From a bacterium (GTDB lineage: Bacteria; Patescibacteriota; Patescibacteriia; 2-12-FULL-60-25), in contig JANLIO010000034.1 of NCBI GenBank assembly GCA_024654265.1, positions 1 to 12,638 of the forward strand: DNA of 12,638 nucleotides, read 5' to 3'. Both the position numbers and the translations under genes were made by a program. This document shows, in pieces, positions 5,905 to 12,478 of this stretch. How positions within the stretch are numbered: the stretch's first letter is position 1; every line of letters starts with the position of its first letter. The notes below the pieces were generated by a model that saw only the letters and a list, made by a program, of their open reading frames with translations, ran no database searches and was not told where the DNA came from.

Positions 5905-6801
5905 GTGAACATTCTATTCGTTTTCATGAATAACGATATTTCAATCGGAGGATATACCGAAGGTGAACTCAAGTTCGCTTCTTTTTGGGTGCGACATGGT
6001 TTCGCGTTGCGAAATGCACTTCGTTGGTTTGTGATTACCATTAATATTTGCACGTGGGGCTATGTTGCATGGACGCTCGTGGATGTTTTTGCGCTTTCAT
6101 ATCCGCGTGAATCCAGATTAACACAAGACATGATCCGGAATCAGCTCGCTGTGGATGGTCTCGGAACGGACGCGCCGGCTCAAATAAAAAGTGAACAAGT
6201 CCGCGTGTTTGCGGGTACGGATGGACGGCTGAATCTTGCGGTCGATATTCATAATCAAAATGAACAGTGGTGGGTTGAATTTTCTTATTTGTTTAATGTC
6301 GCGGGTGAGCAAACGCCACGGCATACCGGTTTTATTATGCCGGGGGAGTCGACTATTTTAACGGAACTCGGTTTTCGACCTGGGTCGCAGGGCGCACGGG
6401 TTGCGGAACTTGTTGTTGATGATGTGCGTTGGCACCGTGTTGATCCAAGTGTTGTTAACGGAAGATACGCAGATTATCAAAATGATCATTTTGGAGTCAC
6501 ATTTGAAAATATCAAGTTTGATCGCCTTACTGTGAATGATGGGCAAGTGGGGCAAACGTCGTTTGATCTTGTGAATCACGGAGCGTACGGATTTTGGAAC
6601 CTTGATCTTGCGGTTCAAGTTCTGCGTGGCGGTGCTGTCCTTGCCGTGAATAAAATTACGTTCACAAATATTGTTCCTGGGGAGACTCGGCATGTGGAGC
6701 TTCCGTGGTTTGAATCCCTCCCGCCTGTCACGGAAACAAGAATCACACCGATTGTGAATTTTCTTGATCCGAACAGTTATCTTCCAACCGATCGTTTTTA
6801 A
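5905..6801 (+). CDS. Single-pass membrane protein with two similar beta-rich modules
   Basis: The 298-residue protein is not assigned to a family. A cytoplasmic N-terminus of about 40 residues leads to one hydrophobic helix at about 41-64 (WFVITINICTWGYVAWTLVD). The rest is probably outside the cell. Two segments, about 97-170 and 203-280, share a pattern: N...W, alternating hydrophobic strands, a GF or F strand, and PGE (146-148 and 258-260). They look like tandem Ig-like or CARDB-like beta sandwiches. The start is uncertain. GTG at 5905 has AAAGG nine bases upstream, while an ATG at 5926 would remove seven residues. rodA follows after 28 bases, so the two are probably cotranscribed, and a role in envelope assembly is possible but unproven. 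Confidence 0.78.
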   Translation: MNILFVFMNNDISIGGYTEGELKFASFWVRHGFALRNALRWFVITINICTWGYVAWTLVDVFALSYPRESRLTQDMIRNQLAVDGLGTDAPAQIKSEQVRVFAGTDGRLNLAVDIHNQNEQWWVEFSYLFNVAGEQTPRHTGFIMPGESTILTELGFRPGSQGARVAELVVDDVRWHRVDPSVVNGRYADYQNDHFGVTFENIKFDRLTVNDGQVGQTSFDLVNHGAYGFWNLDLAVQVLRGGAVLAVNKITFTNIVPGETRHVELPWFESLPPVTETRITPIVNFLDPNSYLPTDRF

Positions 6802-6829
6802 TTTTTTGATCTTGTGGCAAGGTGAGGGT

Positions 6830-7939
6830 ATGAAACGGGGGATAGAGACTTTTTTGCGGTTTGATGGACCGCTTCTCTTTAGCGCAGTGACATTAACTGT
6901 GTTTGGATTATTGGCGTTGTATGGCGTTGCAATCTCTCGCGATTCTGCAGACTTTCTTCAATTCAAAAAGCATATCATCGCGGCAGTGATCGGATTCGCG
7001 CTTGTCGCAGGATCGGCGTTTATCGATTACCGCCAACTTCGTTCATTTGCGTTACCGCTTTTTATTGCGGGCGCGTTGTTGCTGGCGAGCGTATTGATTT
7101 TCGGTGAGACAATTCGTGGGACGCGGGGATGGTTTATCATCGGTCAGCTCTCATTTCAGCCTGTTGAAATTGCAAAAATAATTCTCATTCTTTTTTTGGC
7201 GGCGTATGTATCTCGACATTCGCATACACGCATGGGGTGGATTCCACTGGTTGGGAGCGGATGCGCTACCGCGTTTTATGTTGGACTTGTGATGCTCCAG
7301 CCGGATTTTGGTTCAGCGGTTGTGATGATTGCGGTGTGGTTTGTGATGGTTTTATTCGCCGGACTTCCAAAACGGGCGCTTTTAATCCTCGTTGCATCGT
7401 TTATTACGATTGGTGTCTTGATGTGGAGTTTTGTACTCGCGCCATATCAGAAAAATCGTATTCGTTCTTTTGTTGATCCAATGGCGGATCCACGAGGCGC
7501 GGGGTACAACGTGACGCAGGCGCGTATCGCGATTGGTTCGGGCGGTTTATTCGGAAAAGGGTTGGCGGAGGGATCGCAATCGCGTCTGCACTTTTTACCG
7601 GAAGCTTCAACGGATTTTGTTTTTTCTGTTATTGGAGAAGAACTTGGTTTTGCCGGCATCTTGCTTCTCTTGGGGCTTTTTGCGCTCCTCCTTTTTCGTC
7701 TCATCCATATCGCGCGACAGATTCAGGATCCGTTCGGTCAATTGATTCTTGTTGGATTAGTTTCGTTTATCGCGTTCCATCTTCTTGTGAATGCAGGGAT
7801 GAATGTGGGGATTATGCCCGTAACAGGTATTCCGCTTCCGTTCCTTTCAGCCGGATCCTCATCTTTGTTGGTAGCATTTTTAGCTGTCGCCCTTGCTGAG
7901 GCGATTGCCATTCAACGCATGCCTGCGGCGTTTCGATAA
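6830..7939 (+). CDS. rodA: SEDS-family peptidoglycan glycosyltransferase RodA
   Basis: RodA polymerises glycan strands from lipid II during cell elongation, normally with a class B penicillin-binding protein. The 369-residue protein has about ten hydrophobic segments. Motifs include RGTRGWFIIGQLSFQPVEIAK (96-116), MLQPDFGSA (155-163), GYNVTQARIAIGSGGLFGKG (225-244), FLPEASTDFVF (255-265) with the likely catalytic Asp262, and PVTGIPLPFLS (330-340). The last motif favours RodA over FtsW. Two positions differ from the usual pattern: Ser260 replaces the His of HTDF, and SAGSSS replaces SYGGSS. The ATG at 6830 (MKRGIETFLRFDGP) is preferred, with GGTGAGG just before it. The longer reading from 6764 overlaps the previous gene. 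No class B PBP or mreB is nearby. Confidence 0.92.
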   Translation: MKRGIETFLRFDGPLLFSAVTLTVFGLLALYGVAISRDSADFLQFKKHIIAAVIGFALVAGSAFIDYRQLRSFALPLFIAGALLLASVLIFGETIRGTRGWFIIGQLSFQPVEIAKIILILFLAAYVSRHSHTRMGWIPLVGSGCATAFYVGLVMLQPDFGSAVVMIAVWFVMVLFAGLPKRALLILVASFITIGVLMWSFVLAPYQKNRIRSFVDPMADPRGAGYNVTQARIAIGSGGLFGKGLAEGSQSRLHFLPEASTDFVFSVIGEELGFAGILLLLGLFALLLFRLIHIARQIQDPFGQLILVGLVSFIAFHLLVNAGMNVGIMPVTGIPLPFLSAGSSSLLVAFLAVALAEAIAIQRMPAAFR

Positions 7940-7982
7940 ATTTTTTTAAAGACTTCGATGTTTTTAAAACTTCAAAATATCT

Positions 7983-8038
7983 CACATTCCATATTCTAAA
8001 TTCCTCCCCGTACAAAATTCCACATTCTCCATTCTTCC
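7983..8038 (+). repeat. Pyrimidine-rich imperfect direct repeats
   Basis: The noncoding gap after rodA holds repeated CACATTC-type units: CACATTCCATATTCT at 7983-7997 and CACATTCTCCATTCT at 8021-8035, with further ATTCC and AATTCC units between. The tract is almost free of G. It runs directly into the TATAAT box of the next gene, so it may belong to that promoter or be a simple slippage repeat. Confidence 0.5.
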
Positions 8039-8046
8039 TATATAAT
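8019..8046 (+). promoter_or_regulatory. Promoter giving a leaderless mRNA for the 8054 gene
   Basis: A perfect TATAAT (8041-8046) lies seven bases before the ATG at 8054. TCCACA (8019-8024) with a 16-base spacer is a four-of-six -35 candidate. With the usual distance from -10 box to start site, transcription would begin at or within two bases of the start codon, so there would be no room for a ribosome binding site. Confidence 0.6.
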
Positions 8047-8053
8047 AAAATCC

Positions 8054-8398
8054 ATGGATCCCGCACAATCATCACGACTGATCGCAAACTGTCCGCTGTG
8101 TAATGTTGAGTATCTTACGGAAAAGGTACGGCTTGTTGGCGAGCGTGGCGCAAAGCAACTTTTTCATTGCACGTGCGAAGGGTGTGGAAATTCGATGCTC
8201 GCGATTATTTTGGAAACAAAAGGAAGTATTAGCTCAGTTGGTCTTCTGACAGATCTTGAGGTTCAGGATGCCATGCGAATGCACGAAGCCGACCCAATTT
8301 CTTCAGATGATTGTATCCGAGCACATCGTGTTTTGGAGCATGAGAGTAAAATGTTTGTTCAATCTCTTTTGGGTATTTCAGATACCTCGGTATTATGA
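8054..8398 (+). CDS. Small zinc-ribbon protein, function unknown
   Basis: The 114-residue product opens with a likely zinc ribbon. CPLC (13-16) provides one pair of cysteines and HCTCEGCG (38-45) the other, with Cys41 and Cys44 the best second pair and Cys39 an extra. The remainder (about 56-110) is mixed helical, with TKGSISSVGLLTDLEVQDAM followed by PISSDDCIRAHRVLE. I do not recognise a named family, although this ribbon-plus-TDL layout looks like a conserved uncharacterised protein. It has no membrane segment and is probably cytoplasmic. Its TGA stop overlaps the ATG of the next gene (ATGA), so the two products are probably made in fixed proportion and may act together. The likely mRNA is leaderless. 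Confidence 0.75.
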   Translation: MDPAQSSRLIANCPLCNVEYLTEKVRLVGERGAKQLFHCTCEGCGNSMLAIILETKGSISSVGLLTDLEVQDAMRMHEADPISSDDCIRAHRVLEHESKMFVQSLLGISDTSVL

Positions 8399-9204
8399 TG
8401 CGACCTTCAACAACGAGTGCGACTTTTTTGACGTATGTTCGTGTCATTATTTTATTGATTTTTAGTATTTTATTTGTTCGCACTGTTCCGTTTTTAACAG
8501 AGCAAACTGATTTTTTTCAGTTCTTCTCTAATCAGGTCGTAAACATGGGGATTTTATACGCCATCATCGTTGGTTTTTTGATGACGATAACATTAAAACG
8601 TAAACAGGCTCTTGATGAATTTGTTTCGCAAGAACTGAATAAGATTCGACGCATGTATCATCTTTCAAAAAATATTGCTCTTGATAATCCCAAGTTAAAT
8701 AAATGGTTTAGCGAAATACGATCTGCGCTTACCGAATATAGTAAGCTTTTTTGTGAGCATGATTTTGACTCGTATGATTTGGGGAATCCATTGTTTCGAA
8801 AGGTGACCTATTCCATCTATAGCCTTCCTCGAGAGCAGTCAACGTATAACAAAGAGCTTTATGTTAGTTTGTTAACTGCTACGGAGGCAGCCACAGAATC
8901 TCGAGAGTATATTCGTTCAAAACGCGATCAGATGATAGGGATGTATCAATGGATTGTGATCTCGGTTGTGACTGGAACGCTGTCTGCAATTCTCATAACG
9001 TCCACTCCGGATGACATGATATCTCGTATCGTCACGACGGCGGTTGTTTTTAACCTCTTTTTGGTACTTTTGCTTATTTATGAATATGACACGCCAAGTC
9101 ATAAAATAAATCGTGTATACGCATCCTATTATGCCCATAATTTGGATGATATTGATCCATGCCCAGTTCGCCCAAAAAAACGACGATTAAAACGAAAGGG
9201 TTGA
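8395..9204 (+). CDS. Four-helix membrane protein, DUF4239/bestrophin-like
   Basis: The 269-residue protein has two hydrophobic helices near the N-terminus (about 12-32 and 48-67), a soluble helical region (about 70-178), two more helices (about 181-203 and 210-231), and a basic tail ending KKRRLKRKG. The second helix, YAIIVGFLMTITLKRKQALDEF, leading into a long helix with ELNKIRRMYHLSKNI, and the later RDQMIGMYQWIVI resemble DUF4239 proteins, which are distantly related to bestrophin channels. This assignment is by pattern only. The ATG at 8395 overlaps the stop of the zinc-ribbon gene; an ATG directly after it is equally possible. The last codons overlap the -35 box of the rplY promoter. Confidence 0.72.
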   Translation: MMRPSTTSATFLTYVRVIILLIFSILFVRTVPFLTEQTDFFQFFSNQVVNMGILYAIIVGFLMTITLKRKQALDEFVSQELNKIRRMYHLSKNIALDNPKLNKWFSEIRSALTEYSKLFCEHDFDSYDLGNPLFRKVTYSIYSLPREQSTYNKELYVSLLTATEAATESREYIRSKRDQMIGMYQWIVISVVTGTLSAILITSTPDDMISRIVTTAVVFNLFLVLLLIYEYDTPSHKINRVYASYYAHNLDDIDPCPVRPKKRRLKRKG

Positions 9205-9229
9205 CAAAAAGGCGGGTATCTTATATCTT
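9201..9229 (+). promoter_or_regulatory. Promoter of the rplY-DUF3048-murA operon
   Basis: A perfect TTGACA (9201-9206) is followed by a 17-base spacer and TATCTT (9224-9229). The start site would be near 9236, only about five bases before the rplY ATG at 9241, so the mRNA would be nearly leaderless. The -35 box includes the TGA stop codon of the preceding gene. Confidence 0.75.
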
Positions 9230-9240
9230 TCCCCCATTAT

Positions 9241-9936
9241 ATGGCATTTCAACTACACGTAAAAACACGAGAAAAGAAGGGTCGGCAGGTTCGCGCATTT
9301 CGACGCGAGGGAGGTTTGCCCGGTATTGTGTATGGCGATGATATGGAGCCAACGCCGGTTGAAATCGATGTTTCGGAATTTCGAAAAGTGTATCGTGACG
9401 CCGGATCTTCATCGCTTATTGATGTTACGTTAAATGACACAGAGCCTTTTAAGGTTTTGATTCAGGAGGTTCAAGTTCACCTTTTGCACATGCATCCAAC
9501 GCACGTCGATCTTTTTCGTATTAAAATGGGTGAAGAATTTGAGGTTGATGTTCCACTTCATTTTATCGGTGAATCCGGTGCGGTTAAAAATATGTCCGGA
9601 ACATTGGAACGCAACGTGAAGGAAGTAACCGTTCGTTGTCTTCCTGCGAAGTTGCCATCACACATTGATGTTGATCTTTCAAAGCTCGCAACGTTTGAGG
9701 ATGTTATTACATTAGCTGATTTGGTTGTTCCTGAAGGTGTCACGATCGATTTGGATCCTGAGGCACAGATTGCAAGTGTTTCTGCACCAATCTCTGAAGA
9801 ACAAATGAAGAAAATGGAGGAAGAAGGACAGGCTGATGTTACGAGTGTTGTCGTGGAAGGTGAGAAGAAGGAGGGTGAAGAAGCAGGCGAGGCCGACAAT
9901 AAAGATAAAAAGGAAGAATCTTCGGAATCCAAATAG
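9241..9936 (+). CDS. rplY: 50S ribosomal protein L25, general stress (CTC/TL5) form
   Basis: L25 binds 5S rRNA in the central protuberance; the two-domain CTC/TL5 form is found in many bacteria. Residues 1-92 form the L25 domain, with KGRQVRAFRREGGLPGIVYG (13-32) and the FKVLIQEVQVHLLHMHPTHVDLF stretch (70-92). Residues 93-185 form the CTC beta domain, including LHFIGES, VRCLPAKLPSHIDVDLSKL and AQIASVSAP. The tail (about 186-231) is strongly acidic and low in complexity, as is common in this family. The ATG at 9241 matches the family start. There is no Shine-Dalgarno sequence, which agrees with a nearly leaderless transcript. The gene heads a unit with the DUF3048 gene (nine-base gap) and murA. 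Confidence 0.95.
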   Translation: MAFQLHVKTREKKGRQVRAFRREGGLPGIVYGDDMEPTPVEIDVSEFRKVYRDAGSSSLIDVTLNDTEPFKVLIQEVQVHLLHMHPTHVDLFRIKMGEEFEVDVPLHFIGESGAVKNMSGTLERNVKEVTVRCLPAKLPSHIDVDLSKLATFEDVITLADLVVPEGVTIDLDPEAQIASVSAPISEEQMKKMEEEGQADVTSVVVEGEKKEGEEAGEADNKDKKEESSESK

Positions 9937-9945
9937 GAATCCACA

Positions 9946-11028
9946 ATGCATTCTCGAGAAGACAAAATTACTTTTGAGTCATTTCTCAAACGGTCATGGC
10001 CAACGCTTCTTTTCGGGGCGTTGGTTTGCGTAGGAATTAGTTTTTTTCTTTTTGAATTGGTTTTGAACGGTGGATTTCAATCAATAAACGCGGTTGTCGT
10101 AAATGCCGTTGAAGAATTGCATCCTCCTGCGAATCGACGGTTGTTGGATGGTGTCATTGTTGATACGGAAAAAGTAAATAATATTGTTTTTGCATCCATG
10201 ATTGATAATTCACCGGATGCATGGCCACTCTCTGGGCCAGCTGAAGCAAATCTTGTGATTGAAGCTCCAGTGGAAGGGGGGATTACTCGACTTATGGTTG
10301 TGTTTGATGGCGGAACAGAGTTAGACACAATTGGGCCAGTGCGAAGTGCACGACCGTATTTCGTGGAATGGGCAGATGCGCTCAGCGCTGTGTACGCGCA
10401 CGTTGGTGGAAGTCCGACGGCTCTTGATCAAATTAAAAAGATTGAAGATTTTCGTGATTTAAATGAGTTTGGTCACCCACTTCGATTTACACGTTCACCA
10501 AAACGGTTCATGCCACATAATGCATTTACCTCGGCAGAAGACCTTCAGCTTTTTTCGCAAATTCGCGAATGGACGACGAGTGATTTTACATCTTGGGTTT
10601 ATTTGAACGAGACGGATCAACCGATGAAAGGAGAGCTTGCAACATCATCCACTCACGATGAAATTCGTATCCCATACGGAGGACCGTGGTCTGTGAAATG
10701 GACATATGATACGGAAACAGATTCATATCTTCGGTATCAAGGAACAGCCGTTCAGAAAGATATTGATGGTTCAGAGGTGTATGCGAAGAACGTCGTTGTC
10801 ATGTTGACGTCTGCAACGGTTGTTGATGAGGTCGGCCGATTGAATCTTCGCACGACGGGTCAAGGACGTGCAATTTTATTTCATGACGGAGCACGGTATG
10901 ATGGGTCATGGAGTCGCGACGCAGGGGAGTGGATTCGATTCACAGATGAGAATGGAAATGATCTGGTATTCACAGCTGGGAAGACATGGATCTCTGTTGT
11001 GACAAGTGAAAGCATGATGCCAAAATAA
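9946..11028 (+). CDS. DUF3048 domain protein (YerB-like), membrane-anchored
   Basis: The 360-residue protein has one N-terminal membrane helix at about 19-40 (PTLLFGALVCVGISFFLFEL) and a large domain outside the membrane. The N-terminal DUF3048 half shows VFASMIDNSPDAWPLSG (81-97), EAPVEGGITRLMVVF (106-120), GPVRSARPYFVEWA (130-143) and MPHNAFTS (189-196). The C-terminal half shows VKWTYDTETDSYLRY (250-264), AKNVVVM (280-286) and a closing GKTWISVV. Family members such as YerB of Bacillus are usually lipoproteins of unknown function; here a membrane helix replaces the lipobox. AGGA lies seven bases before the ATG. Tight spacing with rplY and murA suggests coordinated expression and an envelope role, which remains inference. 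Confidence 0.88.
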   Translation: MHSREDKITFESFLKRSWPTLLFGALVCVGISFFLFELVLNGGFQSINAVVVNAVEELHPPANRRLLDGVIVDTEKVNNIVFASMIDNSPDAWPLSGPAEANLVIEAPVEGGITRLMVVFDGGTELDTIGPVRSARPYFVEWADALSAVYAHVGGSPTALDQIKKIEDFRDLNEFGHPLRFTRSPKRFMPHNAFTSAEDLQLFSQIREWTTSDFTSWVYLNETDQPMKGELATSSTHDEIRIPYGGPWSVKWTYDTETDSYLRYQGTAVQKDIDGSEVYAKNVVVMLTSATVVDEVGRLNLRTTGQGRAILFHDGARYDGSWSRDAGEWIRFTDENGNDLVFTAGKTWISVVTSESMMPK

Positions 11029-11030
11029 AT

Positions 11031-12326
11031 ATGAAAAAATATATCATCCAAGGCGGTGTACCACTTCGCGGAGAGATAACAGTTCCGGGTGCAAAAAATG
11101 CGGCAACAAAGGAACTTGTTGCTTGTCTTTTGGCCGATGATGTTGTGACGCTCGAAAATGTTCCTGACATTGGGGACGTGGAAGTGACGATGGAAATGTT
11201 GAAATCACTTGGGGCAAAGGTGAAATACACAAATGGCACGGCCGTCGTTGACGCGCGGAAATTAAAAACGTCAAAAGTGGTTGAAGCACAGCATCGAAAA
11301 AATCGAATTCCCATTCTTCTGCTTGGTCCGTTACTTCATCGATTTGGGAAAGCGACGATCCCAGCGCTCGGTGGATGTTTGATTGGCGCGCGACCCGTAA
11401 ATTTTCATTTGCAAGCTCTTGAAAAAATGGGCGTGGAAATTTCGTGTACAAAAGATGGTTACACAGCAAAAGCAAAAATAATGAAAGGTGCTGTAATCGA
11501 TCTTCCGTTTCCATCGGTTGGAGCAACGGAGAATATTATGCTTGCCGCGGTCATGGCGCAGGGAACAACAATTATTAAAAACGCGGCTGTTGAGCCGGAA
11601 ATTGTTGATCTTGCTTCAATGCTTCAGGCAATGGGCGCTATTATTAATCTTGAGGTGAATCGAACGTGGGTGATCCAAGGCGTATCATCCTTAAAAGGAA
11701 CAACACATCGTGTGATTCCGGATCGGATTGTTGCGGCGTCCTTTTTAACAGCCGGCGCTTTGACGGGAGGTGACGTATTCGTGAAAGACGCACGACAGAT
11801 TGATCTTCTCGCATTTTTGAATGCCATGAGAAAAGCGGATATTCCATTTAAAATTTTGAAAGATGGGATTCGTGTCACAGCACCGAAAAAGATAAAGCCG
11901 ATTGTTCTTGAAACAGACGTTCATCCCGGTTTTATGACAGACTGGCAACAGCCATTTGTTCTTGCACTTACGCAAGCGGAGGGCGTTTCCATTGTGCACG
12001 AAACCGTTTACGAAGATCGATTCGGATATACAAAAGCGTTACAAGAAATGGGTGCAAATATTCAGCTTCATTGCGAATGTCTTGGTGGGAAGACGTGTCG
12101 TTATGCCGGAAAAGGATATCGTCACAGCGCGATCGTCGTCGGTCCAACACCGCTAAAGTCTGCGAAGATCGAAATTCCGGATTTACGCGCAGGATTTTCA
12201 TATATTATTGCCGCGCTTATCGCGGACGGTGAATCAACAATCACGGGCGTTGGACATATCGAGAGGGGATATGAAGATGTAATCGGACGACTCAAATCGC
12301 TCGGTGCAAAGATTGAGGTGAAATAA
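11031..12326 (+). CDS. murA: UDP-N-acetylglucosamine 1-carboxyvinyltransferase
   Basis: MurA transfers enolpyruvate from PEP to UDP-GlcNAc, the first committed step of peptidoglycan synthesis in the cytoplasm. The 431-residue protein has PGAKNAA with Lys22-Asn23, the active-site loop GGCLIGARPVNFH with Cys116, LPFPSVGATENIML (158-171), Asp304 in GFMTDWQQPF, Arg386 in DLRAGFSY, and the late GHIERGYEDVIGRLKSLGA. Cys116 corresponds to the residue alkylated by fosfomycin, so the enzyme should be sensitive; many resistant MurA proteins have Asp there. A cluster of Cys348, Cys350 and Cys356 (HCECLGGKTCRY) is unusual for textbook MurA. The start lies two bases after the DUF3048 stop with no Shine-Dalgarno sequence, which suggests coupled translation. 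A strong terminator follows. Confidence 0.95.
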   Translation: MKKYIIQGGVPLRGEITVPGAKNAATKELVACLLADDVVTLENVPDIGDVEVTMEMLKSLGAKVKYTNGTAVVDARKLKTSKVVEAQHRKNRIPILLLGPLLHRFGKATIPALGGCLIGARPVNFHLQALEKMGVEISCTKDGYTAKAKIMKGAVIDLPFPSVGATENIMLAAVMAQGTTIIKNAAVEPEIVDLASMLQAMGAIINLEVNRTWVIQGVSSLKGTTHRVIPDRIVAASFLTAGALTGGDVFVKDARQIDLLAFLNAMRKADIPFKILKDGIRVTAPKKIKPIVLETDVHPGFMTDWQQPFVLALTQAEGVSIVHETVYEDRFGYTKALQEMGANIQLHCECLGGKTCRYAGKGYRHSAIVVGPTPLKSAKIEIPDLRAGFSYIIAALIADGESTITGVGHIERGYEDVIGRLKSLGAKIEVK

Positions 12327-12343
12327 TCTTGAAGTCATCACAT

Positions 12344-12373
12344 AAAAAAAGAACACAATATGTGTTCTTTTTT
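12344..12373 (+). terminator. Strong bidirectional terminator after murA
   Basis: AAAAAAGAACACA (12345-12357) and TGTGTTCTTTTTT (12361-12373) form a perfect 13-bp stem with a three-base loop. It ends in a T-run on the plus strand, 17 bases past the murA stop codon, and in a T-run of equal length on the minus strand. It closes the rplY-DUF3048-murA unit and would also end a transcript from the right. Confidence 0.9.
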
Positions 12374-12430
12374 ACAATCGCGTTCAACGCGAATAGATGA
12401 ATTTGATGGAATCGAGCTCAGCTCGATGGT
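12344..12430 (-). ncRNA. Candidate small RNA of about 87 nt with three hairpins
   Basis: Read on the minus strand from a promoter at 12437-12464, the transcript would start near 12430. It would form a perfect hairpin from ATCGAGCT and AGCTCGAT (12411-12427, one-base centre) and an 18-base linker. A second hairpin from TCGCGTT and AACGCGA (12378-12392) follows, and the RNA would end in the 13-bp terminator. No reading frame of useful length lies in it. The one-base centres mean that in RNA a few inner pairs would open to form loops. A promoter, hairpins and a terminator in that order are the usual signs of an independent small RNA, but the same palindromes could be protein-binding or repeat DNA. 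It matches no known family that I recognise. Confidence 0.4.
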
Positions 12431-12436
12431 GTCTCT

Positions 12437-12464
12437 ATTGTACCAAGCTCGCACCTATTTCCAA
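12437..12464 (-). promoter_or_regulatory. Possible promoter of the small-RNA candidate
   Basis: On the minus strand TTGGAA (12459-12464) is followed by a 16-base spacer and TACAAT (12437-12442), a five-of-six -10 box. The predicted start falls three bases before the first palindrome, an arrangement expected for an RNA gene. Confidence 0.45.
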
Positions 12465-12478
12465 AATCGGTAATGTGG

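Noticed and set aside
7914..7947. Terminator for rodA formed by AACGC/GCGTT and the following T-run
   Set aside because: The stem lies inside the coding sequence and is separated from the seven T's by about ten bases. The pairing is short and alternatives are equally good.
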